From Mesorhizobium denitrificans (lineage in GTDB: Bacteria; Pseudomonadota; Alphaproteobacteria; Rhizobiales; Rhizobiaceae): a DNA stretch of 64,000 nucleotides. The stretch lies in contig NZ_QURN01000014.1 in NCBI RefSeq assembly GCF_003403035.1, positions 1 to 64,000 on the forward strand, given 5' to 3'. Of this stretch, positions 17,068 to 25,299 are shown piece after piece. A model generated the notes under the pieces. It made no database searches, was not told where the DNA came from, and was given only the letters and a program-made list of their open reading frames with translations. Each line of letters starts with the position of its first letter. The first letter of the stretch is position 1. The position numbers and the translations under genes are program-made.

Positions 17068-17790
17068 TTATGCCTTGGAAACAATATCTTGAGTTGATCT
17101 CCGGCGAAAACCGAACCCTCGCCAACTCGTTGGTCGCGTCGACCTGTTGGAAAGCCTCGCCTCAAGGTGGCGGGCATAGAGCGTGACGGGGAAGATCATC
17201 GCGAAATAGATAATCGCGATTGCCGAGAGGAAGGTGATGTACTGGTATGTCTGCCCGCCAAGCAGATATGCCTGCAGCGTTAGGTCCATGACGCCGATGG
17301 CGGAAAGCAGCGTCGTGTTTTTCAGGAATTCGGAGAAGTAGTTGACCAGTGGCGCAATCACCAATTTGAGTGCTTGCGGCAAGATCACGAACGACCATTT
17401 CGGAAATGCCCTAAGCCCAAGAGCCTCCGCGGCCTCTTTTTGACCTTGAGGCACAGCCTGAATTCCAGCGCGGAATATCTCTGCGAGATAGGCAGCACCT
17501 ATCAGACCCAGCACGACGGTTCCCGACCAGAAGCCGGAGACGGTCGTCGCAAAGATCAACGGGATGCAATAATAGGCCCAGAAAATCAGGATCACTTCCG
17601 GCGTTACGCGGAAGAAAAGTATGTAGGCTCGCGCAAAAACACGGAGCGCACCGACTGAGGAAATGCGCATAGCGCAGATTGCGCTGCCGCCGACAATGGC
17701 GATGACGGCTCCGACAAAGGTAATGGCGAGCGTAATCTTCGCTCCATCGAACAAAGCACCGCTGTTGCGAAGGATGAGATCAATGTCCAT
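17068..17790 (-). CDS. Amino-acid ABC transporter permease
   Basis: 240 aa HisM/GlnP-type permease with about five membrane spans. It carries the EAAEALGLRAFPKWSFVILPQ coupling motif (EAA loop) near residue 140. Its start overlaps the 3' end of the other permease by 11 bases. The C-terminus is Arg-rich (SNRSTRPTSWRGFGFRRRS) and is a little unusual for the family. It forms a heterodimeric channel with the next gene. Confidence 0.88.
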   Translation of the reverse strand: MDIDLILRNSGALFDGAKITLAITFVGAVIAIVGGSAICAMRISSVGALRVFARAYILFFRVTPEVILIFWAYYCIPLIFATTVSGFWSGTVVLGLIGAAYLAEIFRAGIQAVPQGQKEAAEALGLRAFPKWSFVILPQALKLVIAPLVNYFSEFLKNTTLLSAIGVMDLTLQAYLLGGQTYQYITFLSAIAIIYFAMIFPVTLYARHLEARLSNRSTRPTSWRGFGFRRRSTQDIVSKA

Positions 17791-18475
17791 ACGCGCCTCG
17801 CTTCTTCAAGGCGCGCTCTGCGAGATAACCGAGCACACTGATGCAAAGCCCCACGACGAACGCCAGCAAGGCTGCCGTGGTGTAGATCTCCACCGGTTGA
17901 AAAGTGAACGTCGAGAGACGGCTGGCTGCACGCAAAAGATCATTGATCGCGAGCACCGAAAGAATTGCGGTTGCCTTGAAGATGCTGATAGTCGTTCCGA
18001 CGAGTGGCGGCAGCATCAGGCGAATTGCTTGCGGCAGGATCACCTTGTGCCATGTCGCGAAGGCTCGCATCCCAAGAGCCTTGGCGGCTTCGAATTGCCC
18101 CTTGCCAACGCCAAGTATCCCCCCGCGAATGATTTCGCTGCAGTAGGCCGCGACGTTGAAGATCAAGGCAATCGAGGCACTTTCGAAGGGCGTAGTCGCT
18201 ATGCCGGTCAGGCTAGGAACCGCGAAATGGACCCATATCGCCTGTACGAGGAGAGGTGTGGAGCGCCAGAATTCCACGAAGCCGAGCGCAGGCCAGCGAA
18301 TGATGCGGCGCGACGAAAGGTTTGCCAGCGCGAGCAGCGTGCCCACGACGATGCCGCCGCAGAAGAAGCCGATACCTGTGAGCAGAATATTGGTCAAAAG
18401 ACCACTGAGCAGTGCCGGCAGGTATGTCCAGGCCACCGTGAAATCGAGCGAGCGCAGGAAATCATAGTCGATCAT
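17780..18475 (-). CDS. Amino-acid ABC transporter permease
   Basis: 231 aa, the second HisQ/GlnP-type permease, with an EAA loop FEAAKALGMRAFATWHKVILPQ-like segment. The start at 18475 (MIDYDFLRSLDF) is preferred because homology begins there, although the frame is open to 18622. The gene lies 40 bp after the VOC gene. Both permeases and the binding protein are adjacent but the expected HisP/GlnQ ATPase is missing, so energy must come from an ATPase encoded elsewhere. Confidence 0.86.
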   Translation of the reverse strand: MIDYDFLRSLDFTVAWTYLPALLSGLLTNILLTGIGFFCGGIVVGTLLALANLSSRRIIRWPALGFVEFWRSTPLLVQAIWVHFAVPSLTGIATTPFESASIALIFNVAAYCSEIIRGGILGVGKGQFEAAKALGMRAFATWHKVILPQAIRLMLPPLVGTTISIFKATAILSVLAINDLLRAASRLSTFTFQPVEIYTTAALLAFVVGLCISVLGYLAERALKKRGAYGH

Positions 18476-18515
18476 TGGAGGCGTGCTTTCCGATGGGGAG
18501 CCATGCGCACGCCCC

Positions 18516-19055
18516 CTACCGATCCGGACGCGCCGGGTGCCACAATCGGCGCGCTGGCGAATCCGAGGCACCCTTGCCATCAGGGTAGCTGACAAGTTCC
18601 ATCTGCAAGCCCCACGGGGCAAGGAAATAGACCCAAAGCGAGCCCTTTGCAGGACCGCTTTCTATATGCTGGATTTCGCCAAGCACGGTCACGCCCTGCT
18701 CACGCAGATGAGCTATGGCCGCGTCAATATCGTCTACGTAGAACGCAATATGATGCCCGCCAATGTCGCTGTTTCGCGGCGGCGCTTGCTCTTGATCTGG
18801 CGCGACATATTCGAAAATTTCGAAATTAGGACCAGCCTTGCAGCGCACGAACCCCCAGCGAAATCTGGACGATCTATCGACGCCAATCTGCCGCTCCATG
18901 AAGTCCGGATCCGCATATTCGCCTCCGTCGAGAATGAACTCGCAACCAATCACACGCACGAAAAAATCGACCGCATCATCGAAGTCGGGCACCGTTATGC
19001 CGATATGTTCGGCACCACGAAGGCCGGGAAGACCTCTGTTTGATTTGCCCGTCAT
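18516..19055 (-). CDS. VOC-family (glyoxalase/dioxygenase-like) protein
   Basis: 179 aa, two beta-alpha-beta-beta-beta modules: HIGITVPDFDDAVDFFVRVIG at residues 17-37 and HHIAFYVDDIDAAIAHLREQG around 100. His residues at the start of each module (H17, H100 region) and a late Glu (MELVSYPDGK) are placed as metal ligands, as in glyoxalase I and related enzymes. Four-base ATGA overlap with acoC upstream. It may isomerise or cleave a pathway intermediate; the reaction is unknown. Confidence 0.75.
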   Translation of the reverse strand: MTGKSNRGLPGLRGAEHIGITVPDFDDAVDFFVRVIGCEFILDGGEYADPDFMERQIGVDRSSRFRWGFVRCKAGPNFEIFEYVAPDQEQAPPRNSDIGGHHIAFYVDDIDAAIAHLREQGVTVLGEIQHIESGPAKGSLWVYFLAPWGLQMELVSYPDGKGASDSPARRLWHPARPDR

Positions 19056-20185
19056 TCTCCCGCGTCCGCAGCGTTGAGATGAGCAGACAGCAAGCGATTT
19101 ACATTTGAAGACGCCTCCATCATCGGCATGTGGCCGGCATTACCGATGACCTCGACTTTTACATTCGGTGACAGACCGATCGCCTGCGCGGCGGGTATGA
19201 TGGCGTCACCTTCACCCCAGATAACTAAGGCAGGAATATCGGTCGCATTGAGCGTGGCACGAAGATCGATTTTCTGCTTGCCGTCGGACGCAAGATTGCG
19301 CGCAATTGCGGTTAGCGCTTCCGGCACCCCATCCAGGCGCTTGAAACGCAGGACGTTCTCGACCATCTCTGCACTGACAGCATCGGACGAAGAGAAGAGA
19401 CGCGCCAAAACGTCTTTCATAGGCTTGCGGCGGTCCGCGCTTAGAAAGCCATCGATGTATTCACTTGAGATTTGTTCGCCGATGCCAGCTGGCGCAATCA
19501 GCGAAAGCGAGCTTACCCGCTCCGGCGCGCGCTCTGCCACCGAAAGCGCCACAGCGCCCCCGAGCGAATGCCCAATCAAATGAGCCTTCTCGACTTTGAG
19601 CGCGTCCAATGCCGCGATCAGCGCCGAGCCTAGCTCCTCAATGGTTCCGGACGAGAGACTGGGTGTGGAGGCGCCATGAGCTGGCAAATCAATGATATGA
19701 ACCGTTCTATTTTGCGCCAGTGCGTCCTGGGTGAAAAGCCATGTTCCACCGTCGCCACCGAAACCGTGAACAAGAACGGCAGGTATGCCACTCCCCTCCC
19801 CGATGGACAGCACATTGAGATTGTGGGGGCCGCAGGTCAGAACCCGCGCGACTACCTGCCCGTCCTCCATGTCGTCCAAACGTCCTGCGCGGTCGGCATA
19901 GCTGCTGATGAAGGTGTCGATATCGGCTTCGGGAACATTCGGCTCAGCAACAACCGCCAGCAGCGCCCCAACAGGTGCGCTTGCACCTTCCGGTACGATG
20001 ATTTTGCGCATATTTCCTGCGATCAAGCTCTCGACGACATTCGTGATCTTTTCGGTTTCGACCTCCATGAACTCCTGGCCGACCTGGATCTGTTGTCCTT
20101 CCTTCACCAGCCACGCGGCGAGGCGTCCCTCAGTCATCGTCATGCCCCATTTGGGCATGGTGATTGCTTGAATTGCATCCGTCAT
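19052..20185 (-). CDS. acoC: Acetoin-dehydrogenase-type E2: lipoyl domain fused to alpha/beta hydrolase
   Basis: 377 aa. Residues 1-80 are a biotinyl/lipoyl domain with lipoylation lysine K46 in VETEKITNVVE. Residues 130-375 are an alpha/beta hydrolase with the nucleophile elbow GHSLGG (Ser207), replacing the usual CoA acyltransferase domain. This architecture is that of AcoC of acetoin dehydrogenase complexes, where the acyl group is transferred after TPP-dependent cleavage. No subunit-binding domain is seen. It lies 1 bp after the E1 beta gene. Substrate may be acetoin, methylacetoin or another alpha-hydroxyketone/2-oxoacid. Confidence 0.85.
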   Translation of the reverse strand: MTDAIQAITMPKWGMTMTEGRLAAWLVKEGQQIQVGQEFMEVETEKITNVVESLIAGNMRKIIVPEGASAPVGALLAVVAEPNVPEADIDTFISSYADRAGRLDDMEDGQVVARVLTCGPHNLNVLSIGEGSGIPAVLVHGFGGDGGTWLFTQDALAQNRTVHIIDLPAHGASTPSLSSGTIEELGSALIAALDALKVEKAHLIGHSLGGAVALSVAERAPERVSSLSLIAPAGIGEQISSEYIDGFLSADRRKPMKDVLARLFSSSDAVSAEMVENVLRFKRLDGVPEALTAIARNLASDGKQKIDLRATLNATDIPALVIWGEGDAIIPAAQAIGLSPNVKVEVIGNAGHMPMMEASSNVNRLLSAHLNAADAGE

Positions 20186-20186
20186 T

Positions 20187-21203
20187 TTACGACTTCCGAT
20201 AGGTAAATGCAGCGCGTGCCGCGTCTGCGATCCGCTTGGCGTCGGGGATATATGCGGCTTCTAGATTGGGCGCATACGGGACGGGCGTATGAGGAGCGGT
20301 CACCTTGAATATCGGCGCTTTCAGCGCCCCAAATGCTTTCTCGGCGATGATGGAGGAAACATCCGCGGCCATGCCGCAACGCGGATTTGCCTCGTCCACG
20401 ATAACAACGCGACCGGTTTCTTCCGCCGCTTCGAGGATCGTGTCTTCGTCAAGCGGCGACGTGGTGCGAGGGTCGATAACGGTGCAACTGATGCCTTCCT
20501 TGGCCAGTTGGCCAGCAGCTTCCATCGCGATGTGAACCATTCGCCCAAAGGCGATTATGGTTACGTCGTCCCCTTCGCGCAGAATATTGGCTTCACCGAA
20601 TGGCACGACATAGGCACCGTCGGGAACTTCACCGACTGTGTCGTAGAGCAGCTTGTTTTCGAGGAAAATTACCGGATCGTCGTCGCGGATGGCCTGTATC
20701 AACAATCCCTTCGCATCATAGGGAGTGGATGGGATCACGACCTTCAGACCGGGAATGTGCGTGAAAATGGGATAGAGCGCTTGGCTGTGCTGGCTGGCCG
20801 ATCTGGTCCCAGCTCCGAACGTAGCTCGCAGCACAAAAGGCGTGACTGCCTTGCCGCCGAACATGTAACGAAATTTGGCTGCCTGATTGAAAATCTGGTC
20901 GAAGCAGACGCCAAGAAAATCGACAAACATGATTTCAGCTACCGGCCTCAAACCAGTAGCTGCCGCACCGGCAGCCGCGCCAACAAACGCGCTCTCCGAT
21001 ATGGGCGTATCACGTACCCGAGTTGGGCCAAACGCACCGAGCAAACCTTTCGTCACGCCGAAGGCACCGCCCCATGCATCCTTTTGGCCGGAGGCGCCTG
21101 CGCCTCCCGCAATGTCCTCGCCGAGAACGATGACGCGGGGATCGCGCCCCATTTCGTGATGAAGCGCTTCGTTCAACGCCTGACGGTAGGATTTCGTTGG
21201 CAT
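20187..21203 (-). CDS. acoB: E1 beta subunit of TPP-dependent dehydrogenase
   Basis: 338 aa, alpha-ketoacid/acetoin dehydrogenase beta subunit. Conserved segments include NEALHHEMGRDPRVIVLGEDI at the N-terminus, the FVGAAAGAAATGLRPVAEIMF helix and SQALYPIFTHIPGLKVV near the active-site His. It pairs with the alpha subunit gene 11 bp upstream and with the AcoC-like E2 directly after it. The cluster lacks an E3 (dihydrolipoamide dehydrogenase), which is presumably shared with other complexes. Confidence 0.88.
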   Translation of the reverse strand: MPTKSYRQALNEALHHEMGRDPRVIVLGEDIAGGAGASGQKDAWGGAFGVTKGLLGAFGPTRVRDTPISESAFVGAAAGAAATGLRPVAEIMFVDFLGVCFDQIFNQAAKFRYMFGGKAVTPFVLRATFGAGTRSASQHSQALYPIFTHIPGLKVVIPSTPYDAKGLLIQAIRDDDPVIFLENKLLYDTVGEVPDGAYVVPFGEANILREGDDVTIIAFGRMVHIAMEAAGQLAKEGISCTVIDPRTTSPLDEDTILEAAEETGRVVIVDEANPRCGMAADVSSIIAEKAFGALKAPIFKVTAPHTPVPYAPNLEAAYIPDAKRIADAARAAFTYRKS

Positions 21204-21214
21204 GGCAATCTCAC

Positions 21215-22192
21215 TTAAACGTAGCGCACATAGACGTCGGTGGTCAGCGTCTCGAGCCCCGGCTGCGGCGCGGCGCGCGCGGCCTTAACGGCACTGTCGA
21301 TCAACTGCTGAACTTCCGCGTCGACGCGGTCGAGATCGGCATCATCGAGCAATTTGGCCTGGGTGACCCGGCTGCGGAAAACCGCCAGACAATCTCGCTC
21401 GCGGCGCATTGCCGACTTTTCCTCGGGCGTTCGATAATTATCGGGATCACCGCTGAAATGTCCGTAGTATCGCGGCGTCTCGATGTGCAGCAGGGTCGGG
21501 CCTTCGCCCCTGCGAGCACGCGCCACTGCTTCTTGAGCAGCATCATGAACCGCGAAGAAATCCACCCCGTCAACATGCGCGGAAGCCATGCCAAGCGCTT
21601 CGGCACGCTTCGTAATTTCTCCGGCAACAACAAAGGATTTGGCAGTCGCCTCTCCAAAGCCGTTGTCTTCGACTGCAAAGATCACCGGCAATTTCCAGAT
21701 TTGCGCCAGGTTCATACTTTCGGCGGTCGTACCCTGATTGATCGCGCCATCGCCTGAAAAGCACACTGCTACATCATCGCGATTGAGCACCTGCGCGGTA
21801 AGCGCAGCCCCGCAAGCGAGCGGCGGCCCGCCACCTACAATACCGTTTGCACCGAGCATACCCTTCGAAAGGTCTGCGATGTGCATCGAGCCGCCTTTGC
21901 CGCGGCAAATGCCAGTGTCTTTGCCGAAGATTTCGGCCATCATCCCGTCGACGTCGCATCCCTTTGCGATGCAATGTCCGTGACCGCGGTGCGTCGATGC
22001 AATCTTGTCGTCTTCGGTAAGATGAAAACACACCCCAACGGCCGAAGCTTCCTGACCCGCATAAAGATGCGTATTGCCGGGAATATCGCCGCTTGCCATT
22101 TCGGCGCTCACCCTGTCCTCGAAAACCCGGATGATCCTCATGGTCCTATACGCCCTGAGAAGTTCATCACGAGACAACTGCATTCCAGTCAT
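21215..22192 (-). CDS. acoA: E1 alpha subunit of TPP-dependent dehydrogenase
   Basis: 325 aa, with the TPP/Mg motif GDGAINQGTTAESMN and the family segment KGGSMHIADLSKGMLGANGI. It is the first gene of the long minus-strand operon and is divergent from the Lrp-type regulator. The 140-bp gap holds an inverted-repeat operator at 22290-22320. Acetoin dehydrogenase alpha is the best guess because of the AcoC-type E2, but branched alpha-ketoacid substrates are not excluded. Confidence 0.88.
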   Translation of the reverse strand: MTGMQLSRDELLRAYRTMRIIRVFEDRVSAEMASGDIPGNTHLYAGQEASAVGVCFHLTEDDKIASTHRGHGHCIAKGCDVDGMMAEIFGKDTGICRGKGGSMHIADLSKGMLGANGIVGGGPPLACGAALTAQVLNRDDVAVCFSGDGAINQGTTAESMNLAQIWKLPVIFAVEDNGFGEATAKSFVVAGEITKRAEALGMASAHVDGVDFFAVHDAAQEAVARARRGEGPTLLHIETPRYYGHFSGDPDNYRTPEEKSAMRRERDCLAVFRSRVTQAKLLDDADLDRVDAEVQQLIDSAVKAARAAPQPGLETLTTDVYVRYV

Positions 22193-22289
22193 GGACGGCT
22201 CCTAGGTGGCAACGAAACTCGATGACTGGTGGTGAGCATAGGTTGAGGTTGACGCTAAATTTTTGCGAATTAACGTTTATCTCGATCAG

Positions 22290-22320
22290 ATTTTGCAGTA
22301 TCCACCACTGGTTGCAAAAT
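22290..22320. promoter_or_regulatory. Perfect inverted-repeat operator before lrp
   Basis: ATTTTGCA (22290-22297) and TGCAAAAT (22313-22320) form a perfect 8-bp inverted repeat with a 15-base spacer. A related TTTGCGAA half-site lies at 22262-22269. The site is 12 bp before the lrp start codon and 97 bp before acoA, so the regulator probably represses itself and controls the divergent operon. An almost identical site occurs at 3416-3446. Confidence 0.6.
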
Positions 22321-22332
22321 TGGAGCGCCAAA

Positions 22333-22791
22333 ATGCTGGATGCGTTTGATCGAAAGCTGCTCAATCTGATGCAGACGGATACGCGCCGCACAGCTCACGA
22401 ACTATCCGAGGCGGTTGGCCTGTCTCCATCGGCATGTCTTCGCCGCCTGAACAAGCTGCGCGAAACGGGGGTCATAGAAGCGGAGATTGCTGTCCTTTCG
22501 CCTGCGGCCTTGGGGCACCGGCTCAGCATGGTTGTTGAGGTATCTCTGGAGCGCGAGCGCCCCGACATCATGAGCGATTTCAAGAAGGCCATGCGCCGGA
22601 CACCGGAAGTAATTCAATGCTATTACGTAACCGGTGAAGTCGACTTCATCCTGATAGTCGCCGTGCAAAGCATGAGCGACTACGAGGCGTTTACGAATGA
22701 CTTTCTCTTCAACAACAAAAACATAAAGCGGTTTAACACCCTCGTCGTTATGGACAGGGTGAAAGTCGGCCTCGCCGTGCCAATTGAATAA
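22333..22791 (+). CDS. Lrp/AsnC-family transcriptional regulator
   Basis: 152 aa. N-terminal winged HTH (DAFDRKLLNLMQTDTRRTAHELSEAVGLSPSACLRRLNKL) and C-terminal RAM ligand-binding domain with GEVDFILIVAVQSMSDYEAF. The start at 22333 has GGAG eight bases before it; the frame is open to 22222 but the extra residues are not family-like. It is divergent from the 13-gene catabolic operon. Lrp-type proteins commonly sense the amino acid handled by the neighbouring genes, so its effector is probably the imported amino acid or an intermediate. Confidence 0.9.
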   Translation: MLDAFDRKLLNLMQTDTRRTAHELSEAVGLSPSACLRRLNKLRETGVIEAEIAVLSPAALGHRLSMVVEVSLERERPDIMSDFKKAMRRTPEVIQCYYVTGEVDFILIVAVQSMSDYEAFTNDFLFNNKNIKRFNTLVVMDRVKVGLAVPIE

Positions 22792-22903
22792 TTCATCCGA
22801 GATCTTGCGACGAGTGCGTGCACAGAAGCGCAAATCACAGCCGCGCAAAGCTTCTCCGGAACATGCCGCCCATAAAGGCGTTGGATAGCCGAAGGAGAAA
22901 AAA

Positions 22904-23155
22904 ATGGTTGATGATAATGTAGGTTCAGAGCCTGAACGCGATATCGAAATGGAAGAGCTGCGCGAGGAACTTGCGCGCCTCAAAGAAGCGCTTTCTGATC
23001 GCATGCAGGAAGCGCGCGAACTGGTGAGTGAACGCGCCACGCTGGTGCGCGAAAACCCTGCCACGTTTTCGGCGGCGCTGGTTTTGGGTGGCGTGATCGG
23101 ATTGATGCTTGGCCTGGCTATGAGTGGTGACAGCCGACATAAGCGCTGGTGGTAG
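22904..23155 (+). CDS. Small membrane-anchored coiled-coil protein (DUF883/YqjD-like)
   Basis: 83 aa. Residues 10-60 are a charged helix (EMEELREELARLKEALSDRM), followed by one membrane span (FSAALVLGGVIGLMLGLAM) and a short basic tail. This layout resembles the ElaB/YqjD/DUF883 family, reported as ribosome-associated inner-membrane proteins in stationary phase. GGAGAA precedes the ATG. It is a single gene; the surrounding 112 and 122 bp gaps hold no other recognisable element. Confidence 0.6.
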   Translation: MVDDNVGSEPERDIEMEELREELARLKEALSDRMQEARELVSERATLVRENPATFSAALVLGGVIGLMLGLAMSGDSRHKRWW

Positions 23156-23277
23156 GTCGGCGGCAGCCGAGCACACATGCAAAGCGGTTTTCAGCCCCTT
23201 ACGTATTCGCATGCTTCGAGAATCCTGTATGGTCTGCGCACTTGAGAAGCATATGCAAATCATGGGGATAATAAGCA

Positions 23278-25299
23278 TTGATTGCGCATCGGACGCCACA
23301 GTCCACGCTGGCTACGCAAACAAACGTACTCGCAGCGGTTTCGTCCATGCTTATTGCATGTGTCGCGGCGCTCGCAGGGCTTTCAGTATTTAAATTCGGC
23401 ACTGCGCCGGACCTTTCACAACTACGGCCCTTAATGCTGGAAAACTGGCAGAATTATCTTTTGCCTGAACCAGTAGAGCGAGCAGCTTTTGTCGCCGCTG
23501 TTTTATCGGCGGTTCCGATTATATTAGTTTGCGCGATGACGGTCGTTCGACAAGCTCAGCCGCCAGAATACAAGAAACTGCTTCTTCTTCTGCCAGTTGC
23601 TGCTTTCATTGCGGTGATTCCGACAACAAGATCGACATTTCTTCCTGATATACTTTTCAACGATCCCAAGACCTATATCGGCGGATCGGTATGGGCCCAG
23701 TGCGGCGCTTACATTCTGTTTTCGGCGCTGATTGCCGTTATTCTTTTCGCGGCCTTCGATAAACTGTTTATCTCCAGCAAAGCCGCCCGAATTGCGATCC
23801 TGCTTGTTTCGGCAGTGCTGGCACTGTTTATCGGGGTGATCCGCGTTCGCTCTGCGGCGATGATCTATAATGATATACATTTCGAGGCTGTTTTTTACAG
23901 CATATCCCAAGTAGCGGCAGGAAGGACAATTCTGGTCGATTTGCCCGCTCAGTATGGTCTCTACGCCGAGCTTCTGGGGCCTGTGATTTCACGAACGGGC
24001 GTGACTGTTCTGGGCTTCACAATCTTCCTTTCAGCTCTTCAGATCATTGCAGTCACGGCGCTGATTATGTTCGCCGCGAAAACCATACGAACGCCGTTGA
24101 TACTTGCGCTCGCGATTCTAACCTTGCTGTTTTTTATTGGAAACACATGGATGTTGCTTTGGCGCAATCCTATTCGCGTTGAATATTTTCAGGTCTGGCC
24201 CATCCGGCTGTTTTTTCCGGCGATTTTGGTAGCATGCTTCGCACTCTTTTACAGGCAGAGAATGGGGCATGGCCCGATGCTGTGCTTGTCAGCAATTGCG
24301 GGCATCGGACTGATCTGGAACTTCGATTGGGGGATTCCAGCGCTTGGCGGCATCGTACTGTACGCTCTGCTGCAATGTCTGTTTGGCAGGCCGGTTCAAA
24401 GAAATCTGATAAATCTTACTATTGTTATTCTCGTGCCGATTTTGATCTGCATGGTTTTCGCTGTTTATCTGACCATCAAGGGCGATAATCACGTGAATTG
24501 GGCAATGTTGCTCAAGTATCAAAGTATTTTCTACGGCTTCGGTTTCGGCATGTTGCCCGTTCCACGACGGCCCGACCCCTGGATGATTGTTTTTGGCCTT
24601 TACATTTACGGTTTGGTAGTTGGCATAATTGCACAGGTGTGCCGTCGGCCAAATCTGACCTCAGACTCGGTGCTTTTGCTAAGCGTTCTGGGCTTGGGGA
24701 TATTCGCTTACTATCAAGGACGCTCGCACGAGGTCGTGCTTTCCTTCGTTTTGTGGCCCGCAGCGCTGATCGCGTTTATTTTGGCGGATAATGCGGTTCG
24801 AGCGGTTAAACTCAAGGTTTTGCCCAAGACGATGTTGCTGGCTACGGTTCCCACCTTCGTTTTTGGACTGACTGCCTCAACCGCGCTGATCCTCGGCATT
24901 CCGCGCTTGGCAACCATCGGGATGACGATGCTGTCGACTGCATTCACCGTAGACAGCAGCAGCAAGGCACATGCGAACATCGCCTTTGTTTTAGGCAAAG
25001 CCGACGACGGAGGTCCGACCGTCATTCTGGCTCAAGGACAAGCTGCGCTCTACGCGGAAACCGGACTTGGCTCCGCAATATCCGGCCCGGGCATAGCAGA
25101 AATGTTGCTCAAAGAAGATCGGGACAATTTGATCCGCGGCTTGCTTGCAAACAAAGTGAGGCATGTATTTCTAGATCAGAAAAATCAGAACATTACGGAC
25201 GGCCCATTCGCTCTGCTGATGGAGAAATATGAACTAGCCGACACAAGCCCCACGGGCATTCTGTACCTGCAACCAAAGCAATATCAGCTTCAGAACTAG
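23278..25299 (+). CDS. Large multi-span membrane protein of the glycan locus
   Basis: About 673 aa from a TTG at 23278 (GGGG ten bases upstream); an ATG at 23347 is an alternative. It has some twelve or more hydrophobic segments up to about residue 570, then a soluble C-terminal domain of about 100 residues. No firm family match is recognised. Size, topology and neighbours (GtrA/GtrB-like genes, sugar-nucleotide genes) suggest a GT-C type glycosyltransferase using polyprenyl-phosphate sugar, or a flippase/polymerase. Base composition is visibly more AT-rich than the flanking metabolic genes. The 3' end overlaps the convergent gtrB-like gene by four bases. Confidence 0.6.
   Translation: MIAHRTPQSTLATQTNVLAAVSSMLIACVAALAGLSVFKFGTAPDLSQLRPLMLENWQNYLLPEPVERAAFVAAVLSAVPIILVCAMTVVRQAQPPEYKKLLLLLPVAAFIAVIPTTRSTFLPDILFNDPKTYIGGSVWAQCGAYILFSALIAVILFAAFDKLFISSKAARIAILLVSAVLALFIGVIRVRSAAMIYNDIHFEAVFYSISQVAAGRTILVDLPAQYGLYAELLGPVISRTGVTVLGFTIFLSALQIIAVTALIMFAAKTIRTPLILALAILTLLFFIGNTWMLLWRNPIRVEYFQVWPIRLFFPAILVACFALFYRQRMGHGPMLCLSAIAGIGLIWNFDWGIPALGGIVLYALLQCLFGRPVQRNLINLTIVILVPILICMVFAVYLTIKGDNHVNWAMLLKYQSIFYGFGFGMLPVPRRPDPWMIVFGLYIYGLVVGIIAQVCRRPNLTSDSVLLLSVLGLGIFAYYQGRSHEVVLSFVLWPAALIAFILADNAVRAVKLKVLPKTMLLATVPTFVFGLTASTALILGIPRLATIGMTMLSTAFTVDSSSKAHANIAFVLGKADDGGPTVILAQGQAALYAETGLGSAISGPGIAEMLLKEDRDNLIRGLLANKVRHVFLDQKNQNITDGPFALLMEKYELADTSPTGILYLQPKQYQLQN

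Noticed and set aside
17663-18592. 309-codon plus-strand open frame
   Set aside because: Antisense shadow of the amino-acid ABC permease genes; composition is charged and repetitive with no recognisable domain.
20289-21218. 309-codon plus-strand open frame
   Set aside because: Antisense to the well-supported E1 beta gene; no motif.
23211-23252. ATGCTTC/GAAGCAT inverted repeat before the membrane-protein gene
   Set aside because: Seven-base arms with a 28-base spacer; not found elsewhere in the window and likely by chance.
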